From positions 124,001 to 188,000 of the forward strand of contig NZ_BNBO01000005.1 in NCBI RefSeq assembly GCF_014655955.1: DNA of 64,000 nucleotides, given 5' to 3'. A model generated the notes under the pieces. That model had not been told where the DNA came from, ran no database searches, and saw only the letters and a list, made by a program, of their open reading frames with translations. The position numbers and the translations under genes are program-made. Shown here piece after piece: positions 58,880 through 64,000 of this stretch (its first letter is position 1; every line of letters starts with the position of its first letter). This stretch comes from Kitasatospora indigofera. Lineage in GTDB: Bacteria; Actinomycetota; Actinomycetes; Streptomycetales; Streptomycetaceae.

Positions 58880-60361
58880 TCAGTGGTCGTCGTCGTCGCC
58901 CTCGTCGATGGCGCCCGGGCGGCCGCTGGACAGCGCCTCGAAGGCCAGGTACTCGGACTCGGCGGCGTCCCGGCCCTTGGCCTTCTCGCGGCGGCGGTCG
59001 ACGGCCGGGCGCGGGCTCTCGAAGCGGTGGTCCTCGCCACGGCGGCCGAGCATCTCGGCGCCGGCGGCCATGGTCGGCTCCCAGTCGAAGACGACCGCGT
59101 TCTCCTCGGCGCCGATGATGACGGTGTCGCCCTCCTGGGCGCCGACCTTCCAGAGCTTGTCCTCGACACCGAGGCGGGCCAGCCGGTCCGCGAGGTAGCC
59201 GACGGCCTCGTCGTTGGAGAAGTCGGTCTGGCGGACCCAGCGCTCGGGCTTGAGGCCCCGCACGCGGTAGGCGCCGTCCTCCTCGGTGACGGTGAAGCCG
59301 GCGTCGTCGACGGCGGTCGGCCGCAGCACGATCCGGGTGTTCTCCTCGATCGGCTTGGCGGCCCGGGCCTCGGCGACGATCTGCGCCATCGCGAAGTTCA
59401 GCTCGCGCAGGCCCTGGCGGGAGGCGGCGGACACCTCGAAGACGCGGTAGCCGGCCTCCTCCAGGGAGGCGCGGGTGATGTCGGCGAGGTCCTGCCCGTC
59501 CGGCACGTCCACCTTGTTGAGGGCGACCAGCCGCGGCCGGTCGTCCAGCCCGCCGTACTGGGACAGCTCGGCCTCGATGGTCTCCAGGTCGGTGAGCGGG
59601 TCGCGGCCCGGCTCCAGGGTCGCGCAGTCCAGCACGTGCACCAGGACGGTGCAGCGCTCGACGTGGCGCAGGAACTCCAGGCCCAGGCCCTTGCCCTGGC
59701 TGGCGCCCGGGATCAGCCCGGGGACGTCGGCGACGGTGTAGACGGTGTCGCCGGCGGTGACCACGCCGAGGTTGGGGATCAGGGTGGTGAAGGGGTAGTC
59801 CGCGATCTTCGGCTTGGCGGCGGAGATCACCGAGATCAGCGAGGACTTGCCGGCGCTCGGGTACCCGACCAGGGCCACGTCGGCGACGGACTTGAGCTCC
59901 ATGACGATGTCACGGGCCTCGCCGGGCTCGCCCAGCAGCGCGAAGCCGGGGGCCTTGCGGCGGGCGGAGGCGAGCGAGGAGTTGCCGAGGCCGCCGCGGC
60001 CGCCGGCGGCGGCGATGAAGCTGGTGCCGTGGCCGACCAGGTCGGCGAGCACGTTGCCCTCGCGGTCCATCACCACGGTGCCGTCCGGCACCGGCAGGAC
60101 CAGGTCGCCGCCGGTGGAGCCGGTGCGGTGGCCGCCCGCGCCCGGCTTGCCGTTGGTCGCCTTGCGCTTGGGCGAGTGGTGGTACTCCAGCAGGGTGGTG
60201 ATGCTGGCGTCCACGGTGAGGATGACGCTGCCGCCCTCCCCGCCGTTGCCGCCGTCGGGGCCGCCGAGCGGCTTGAACTTCTCCCGGTGCACGGAGGCGC
60301 AGCCGTGGCCTCCGTTACCCGCGGCGACGTGCAGTTCGACGCGGTCCACGAAGGTGGTCAT
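58880..60361 (-). CDS. obgE: GTPase ObgE/CgtA
   Basis: 493-residue GTPase tied to ribosome assembly and, in Streptomyces, to development. N-terminal glycine-rich Obg fold ([30 protein letters not shown]), G domain ([23 protein letters not shown]), C-terminal OCT domain (about 340-420, [14 protein letters not shown]) and an acidic tail. ATG at 60361. It follows rpmA past a strong hairpin. Confidence 0.97.
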   Translation of the reverse strand: MTTFVDRVELHVAAGNGGHGCASVHREKFKPLGGPDGGNGGEGGSVILTVDASITTLLEYHHSPKRKATNGKPGAGGHRTGSTGGDLVLPVPDGTVVMDREGNVLADLVGHGTSFIAAAGGRGGLGNSSLASARRKAPGFALLGEPGEARDIVMELKSVADVALVGYPSAGKSSLISVISAAKPKIADYPFTTLIPNLGVVTAGDTVYTVADVPGLIPGASQGKGLGLEFLRHVERCTVLVHVLDCATLEPGRDPLTDLETIEAELSQYGGLDDRPRLVALNKVDVPDGQDLADITRASLEEAGYRVFEVSAASRQGLRELNFAMAQIVAEARAAKPIEENTRIVLRPTAVDDAGFTVTEEDGAYRVRGLKPERWVRQTDFSNDEAVGYLADRLARLGVEDKLWKVGAQEGDTVIIGAEENAVVFDWEPTMAAGAEMLGRRGEDHRFESPRPAVDRRREKAKGRDAAESEYLAFEALSSGRPGAIDEGDDDDH

Positions 60362-60424
60362 CGGTGTGCCTTCCAGCTAGGAGAAAAATCGGGTCAGAAC
60401 GGATGAACCGCCCTGGGGTCAAAA

Positions 60425-60460
60425 CCCAGAGGGTGGACCGGAAATTTCCGGTCCACCCTC
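60425..60460 (-). terminator. Hairpin between rpmA and obgE
   Basis: Two exact 16-base arms (60429-60444, 60445-60460) form a 32-base perfect palindrome. On the minus strand it is followed by TGGGTTTT. A strong terminator or attenuator inside the ribosomal-protein/obgE unit. Confidence 0.85.
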
Positions 60461-60504
60461 CAGAATGTCCTACCTTGCACCACGGTGACGTGGCGTCAGG
60501 AAGA

Positions 60505-60762
60505 TCAGGCCTCGACGGCCACGATGTTCACGACGCGACGGCCACGGTGGGTGCCGAACTGGACCGCACCGGCGTTCAGCGCGAACAGGGTGTCGTCGCC
60601 ACCGCGACCGACGCCCGCACCCGGGTGGAAGTGGGTGCCACGCTGGCGGACGAGGATCTCGCCGGCGCTGACGACCTGGCCGCCGAAGCGCTTGACGCCG
60701 AGGCGCTGGGCGTTCGAGTCGCGGCCGTTACGGGTAGAGCTTGCGCCCTTCTTGTGTGCCAT
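60505..60762 (-). CDS. rpmA: 50S ribosomal protein L27
   Basis: 85 residues from [20 protein letters not shown] through [20 protein letters not shown]; complete L27, near the peptidyl-transferase centre. 16 bases after rplU. The N-terminus has no Firmicutes-type cleavable extension. Confidence 0.98.
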   Translation of the reverse strand: MAHKKGASSTRNGRDSNAQRLGVKRFGGQVVSAGEILVRQRGTHFHPGAGVGRGGDDTLFALNAGAVQFGTHRGRRVVNIVAVEA

Positions 60763-60778
60763 CTCGCAATCCCCTTAC

Positions 60779-61093
60779 TTACTTCGCGGAGTCGATGCTC
60801 GTGATGCGGACGGCGGTGTGGCGCTGGCGGTGACCCTGGCGCCGACGGTAGCCGGTCTTGTTCTTGTAGCGGAGGATGACGATCTTCTCACCCTTGGTGT
60901 GGTCGACGACCTCGGCGTGAACCTTCACACCGGCGAGGACCCACGGGTCGGAGGTGACGGCCTCGCCGTCGACAAGCAGGATGGTCGAGAGCTCGACCGA
61001 GTCACCCGGCTTGACGTCAACGCGGTCAATCTCCAGCACGTCGCCGATGGCGACCTTGTGCTGGCGGCCGCCGGCGCGAACGATCGCGTACAT
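60779..61093 (-). CDS. rplU: 50S ribosomal protein L21
   Basis: 104 residues, [14 protein letters not shown] to [20 protein letters not shown]; complete L21. ATG at 61093 after a structured leader of about 100 bases. Confidence 0.98.
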   Translation of the reverse strand: MYAIVRAGGRQHKVAIGDVLEIDRVDVKPGDSVELSTILLVDGEAVTSDPWVLAGVKVHAEVVDHTKGEKIVILRYKNKTGYRRRQGHRQRHTAVRITSIDSAK

Positions 61094-61135
61094 GCGGTAC
61101 CTGCTTTCTTTACTCGGTCGGAACTCTCGATGCCA

Positions 61136-61190
61136 GCCGCCTGGGTACGGACACAGGCGGCCTCCCCCGTCCCCCGAAGGGTCTGGGAGG
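61136..61190 (-). promoter_or_regulatory. Structured rplU leader (two hairpins)
   Basis: In the minus-strand transcript a hairpin CCTCCC...GGGAGG (61190-61161), with an inner CCC-TTC-GGG, is followed directly by GCCGCCTG/CAGGCGGC (61161-61136). These lie between the promoter and the L21 start and could be an autoregulatory ribosomal-protein leader. Confidence 0.5.
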
Positions 61191-61203
61191 TGATCTGCTC
61201 GGG

Positions 61204-61231
61204 AGCATGGCGTAGACACGCCGAATGTCAA
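61204..61231 (-). promoter_or_regulatory. Promoter of rplU-rpmA
   Basis: On the minus strand TTGACA (61231-61226), 16 bases, CATGCT (61209-61204). An exact -35 consensus. Confidence 0.75.
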
Positions 61232-61306
61232 GAATACGGATCCGCCGCCGCTGGAGCAAACCGGCCCCGCCGCCCCGGAGGGCGGACGCGCGACGGACCC
61301 GTACAA

Positions 61307-61347
61307 CGCCCGGCGGGGCGGGCGGCGAACGCCCACCCCGCCGGGCG
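61307..61347 (-). terminator. Terminator after the RNase E gene
   Basis: CGCCCGGCGGGG (61307-61318) pairs exactly with CCCCGCCGGGCG (61336-61347), extended inward by GGGC/GCCC across one mismatch; 6 bases past the stop. Confidence 0.85.
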
Positions 61348-61352
61348 GCGGA

Positions 61353-64000
61353 CTACTCGGCTGCCGAATCACCCTCGGCGGCCGCGGCCTTCTTGGCCGC
61401 CGCGCTCGTCCGCTTGGTGGCGGTCTTGCGGGCGGTGGTCTTCTTCGCCGCTGCCGTGGTGGTCTTCTTGGCGGCGGTCTTCTTCGCGGCGGCCTTGCGC
61501 GGGGCCCGCTTCTTCGGCGCGGGCGCCTCCTCGGCGACCCCGTCCTCGGCAGCGGCCTCGGCCTCGGCCTCGACGGCCTCCACCGGCTCGGCGGGGACCT
61601 CGACGGGGGCCTCGGCCACCGGCTCGGCCTCCACCGGGGCGGCGGGCGCCTCGGGCTCGGCCTGCGGGGCGGTCTCGGCGGCGGCGAGCGCCGCCTCCAT
61701 CGCCGCGTCGGCCCGGGCCTGCAGCACCACGATCTCGGCCTCGGCGGGAGCGCCGGCCGGAGCGGTGGCCTTGCGGACCGCCCGGCGGCGGGTACGGCCG
61801 CCGGCCGGCGGGGTGGCCGGGATCTCGACCAGGCTCGGACGCTCCTGCGCGGCCGGCTCGGCCTCGACGGGGGCGGCCGGCTCGGTGACCTCGGCCGCCG
61901 GGCCCTGCGGAACGTCGATCACGAGCTGCTCGCCGCCCGAGATGATCTCGAACTCCTCGTGCTCGTGGTCGTGGTCGGCGGCCTCGTCGGCCGTCTCCTC
62001 GTCCAGCAGGTGCGGCTGCGGCTCCTCGTGGCCCGCGCCGCCCTTGCCCCGGCGGCGGCGCTTGCCGCCGGCGGAGCCGGCCTCGCCCGAGGTGCCCACC
62101 GGGCCGCCGCCGCCACCGGGGGCGGTCGGCTGCTCCATGTGCACGATGACGCCGCGGCCGTTGCAGTGCACGCACGGCTCGGAGAAGGACTCCAGCAGGC
62201 CCTGGCCGACCCGCTTGCGGGTCATCTGGACCAGGCCCAGCGAGGTGACCTCGGCCACCTGGTGCTTGGTCCGGTCACGGCCCAGGCACTCCAGCAGACG
62301 GCGCAGCACCAGGTCCCGGTTGGACTCCAGCACCATGTCGATGAAGTCGATCACGATGATGCCGCCGAGGTCGCGCAGCCGCAGCTGGCGCACGATCTCC
62401 TCGGCCGCCTCGATGTTGTTGCGGGTGACGGTCTCCTCGAGGTTGCCGCCCTGGCCCACGAACTTGCCGGTGTTGACGTCGACGACGATCATCGCCTCGG
62501 TCCGGTCGATCACCAGCGAACCGCCGCTGGGCAGCCAGACCTTGCGGTCCAGCGCCTTCATCAGCTGCTCGTCGATCCGGTAGGTCGCGAAGACGTCCAC
62601 GTCGGACGTCCAGCGCTGGAGCCGCTCGGCCAGGTCGGGGGCGACCCCGCCGACGTACTCGTGGATGGTCTTCCACGCCTCGTCGCCGGAGACGATGACC
62701 TTGGTGAAGTCCTCGTTGAAGATGTCGCGGACGACCCGGACGGTCATGTCCGGCTCGCCGTAGAGCAGCGCCGGGGCGTTGCCGGTGGCGGCCTTCTTCT
62801 GGATCTCCTCCCACTGCGCCTGCAGGCGCTGCACGTCACGCGTCAGCTCGTCCTCGCTGGCGCCCTCGGCGGCGGTGCGCACGATGACGCCCGCGTCCTC
62901 GGGGACGATCCGCTTGAGGATCTGCTTCAGGCGGGCCCGCTCGTTCTCGGGCAGCTTGCGGCTGATCCCGGTCATCGAGCCCTCGGGGACGTACACCAGG
63001 TAGCGGCCCGGGAGGGAGATCTGGCTGGTCAGGCGGGCGCCCTTGTGGCCGATCGGGTCCTTGGAGACCTGCACCAGCACGGACTGGCCGGACTTCAGCA
63101 CCGACTCGATCCGGCGCGGGCCGCCGTGGCCGCCCAGCGAACCGAAGTTGACCTCACCGGCGTACAGCACCGCGTTGCGGCCCTTGCCGATGTCGACGAA
63201 GGCGGCCTCCATCGACGGCAGCACGTTCTGGACCTTGCCCAGGTAGACGTTGCCGACGTACGAGGTGGCCTGCTCCTTGTTGACGTAGTGCTCGACGAGC
63301 ACGCCGTCCTCCAGCACGCCGATCTGGGTGCGCTGGCCGTTCTGACGCACGACCATCACCCGCTCGACCGACTCGCGGCGGGCCAGGAACTCGGCCTCGG
63401 TGATGATCGGCACCCGGCGGCGGCCCAGCTCGCGGCCCTCACGGCGGCGCTGCTTCTTCGCCTCCAGGCGGGTGGAGCCCTTGATGGACTGCACCTCGTC
63501 CGGGTCGAACGACGGCTCGGTGGAACGGCGGCGCGGCTCGCGGACCTTCACGACCGTGCGCACGCCGTCCTCGGCGGAGTCGCTCTCGGCGGGCTCGGCG
63601 CCGCTCTCGCCACTGCGGCGACGGCGACGGCGGCGACGGCGCGAGGAGGCCAGGCCCGAGGCCAGGTCGTCGTCCTCGTCCTCCTCCTCGGCGACGGCCG
63701 GCTCCTCGGCGGGCTGCTCGGCCGACTCCTGCGTCTCCGGCTCGAACTCCTCGGCCTCGCCACGGCGGCGGCGACGGCCACCCCGGCGGCGGCGACGGGA
63801 CGGACGGTCGTCCTCCCACTCGCTGTCCTGCTCGGGGCCGGCGGCGACGGGCTCGGGCTCGACGGCCCGGGCCGGCGCGGGAGCCTCCACGGGGGCGGGG
63901 GCCGGCGCGGCCGGGGCGGCCTGCTGGACGGGCTGCTGGGCCTGCCGCTCGGCGGCGGCCGGGCGCTGGCGGGACGGCGTCTGCACCCGGACCTGGGTCC
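61353..64000 (-). CDS. rne: Ribonuclease E/G (5' end outside window)
   Basis: Endoribonuclease of the RNase E/G family; the visible frame is open to the right edge. An Arg/Glu-rich segment (about 63500-63850) precedes the S1 domain ([20 protein letters not shown]) and the catalytic core with [32 protein letters not shown] and the zinc-link [10 protein letters not shown]. The C-terminal 270 residues are low complexity and end in a Lys/Ala/Thr tail ([19 protein letters not shown]) like histone H1. Stop TAG at 61353. Large for the family, as in other streptomycetes. Confidence 0.95.
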   Translation of the reverse strand, partial: TQVRVQTPSRQRPAAAERQAQQPVQQAAPAAPAPAPVEAPAPARAVEPEPVAAGPEQDSEWEDDRPSRRRRRGGRRRRRGEAEEFEPETQESAEQPAEEPAVAEEEDEDDDLASGLASSRRRRRRRRRSGESGAEPAESDSAEDGVRTVVKVREPRRRSTEPSFDPDEVQSIKGSTRLEAKKQRRREGRELGRRRVPIITEAEFLARRESVERVMVVRQNGQRTQIGVLEDGVLVEHYVNKEQATSYVGNVYLGKVQNVLPSMEAAFVDIGKGRNAVLYAGEVNFGSLGGHGGPRRIESVLKSGQSVLVQVSKDPIGHKGARLTSQISLPGRYLVYVPEGSMTGISRKLPENERARLKQILKRIVPEDAGVIVRTAAEGASEDELTRDVQRLQAQWEEIQKKAATGNAPALLYGEPDMTVRVVRDIFNEDFTKVIVSGDEAWKTIHEYVGGVAPDLAERLQRWTSDVDVFATYRIDEQLMKALDRKVWLPSGGSLVIDRTEAMIVVDVNTGKFVGQGGNLEETVTRNNIEAAEEIVRQLRLRDLGGIIVIDFIDMVLESNRDLVLRRLLECLGRDRTKHQVAEVTSLGLVQMTRKRVGQGLLESFSEPCVHCNGRGVIVHMEQPTAPGGGGGPVGTSGEAGSAGGKRRRRGKGGAGHEEPQPHLLDEETADEAADHDHEHEEFEIISGGEQLVIDVPQGPAAEVTEPAAPVEAEPAAQERPSLVEIPATPPAGGRTRRRAVRKATAPAGAPAEAEIVVLQARADAAMEAALAAAETAPQAEPEAPAAPVEAEPVAEAPVEVPAEPVEAVEAEAEAAAEDGVAEEAPAPKKRAPRKAAAKKTAAKKTTTAAAKKTTARKTATKRTSAAAKKAAAAEGDSAAE

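Overview
The window is a very GC-rich chromosomal segment of an actinomycete, most likely a member of the Streptomycetaceae (Streptomyces or Kitasatospora). The reasons are strong third-position GC bias, many GTG starts, a CIRCE-controlled hrcA-dnaJ pair, the order rne / rplU-rpmA-obgE / proB / proA / nadD-LytR-rsfS, and actinobacterial families such as DUF3097, PspAB, tricorn protease and an ECF42-type sigma factor. Almost everything is housekeeping. There is no insertion sequence, phage gene, CRISPR array, integrase or biosynthetic cluster.

Left part (1-24.2 kb). On the minus strand lie phoH (cut by the window edge), RNase Z and a HIT protein (overlapping starts), an RDD membrane protein, a tricorn protease, rsmE, and dnaJ-hrcA with a CIRCE operator. 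Divergent from hrcA are htpX and pspAB, then DUF3097. hemW and a long-chain acyl-CoA ligase follow on the minus strand. Next come a heterodimeric ABC exporter (+), a PH-like membrane protein (+), lepA (-), a small monooxygenase-like protein (+) and rpsT (+).

Middle (24.2-46 kb). A DGPF protein and an ECF42-type sigma gene broken by a one-base insertion are followed by a MetE-like methyltransferase and a membrane-anchored protein. The DNA-uptake-type genes comEA-comEC lie upstream of holA on the minus strand, with a small acidic gene on the plus strand between comEC and holA. Then come degV and a membrane-anchored coiled-coil protein. leuS has a complete attenuator (leader peptide plus terminator), and beyond it lies a TPR regulator. 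Three identical tRNA-Ala(GGC) genes follow; an MFS pump and its divergent regulator sit between the first and second.

Right part (45-64 kb). The minus-strand cluster nadD, LytR/LCP-like, rsfS and histidine phosphatase ends in an overlapping stop/start that uses CTG. Two tiny membrane proteins, an M48 protease, a two-component system with a leaderless promoter and two related membrane proteins come next. They are followed by proA, a conserved hypothetical gene, proB, obgE, rpmA, rplU and the start of an RNase E/G gene that leaves the window.

Recurring themes are: many starts placed 6-8 bases after a TANNNT box (predicted leaderless mRNAs); perfect inverted-repeat terminators, often shared by convergent genes; and several non-standard starts (TTG for the acyl-CoA ligase, CTG for the phosphatase, no canonical start for full-length comEC). 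I did not find a clearly new defence or mobile system. The best leads are the start-codon anomalies, the leuS attenuator, the DnaA-box pair before comEA, the tRNA-bracketed transporter cassette and the frameshifted sigma factor.
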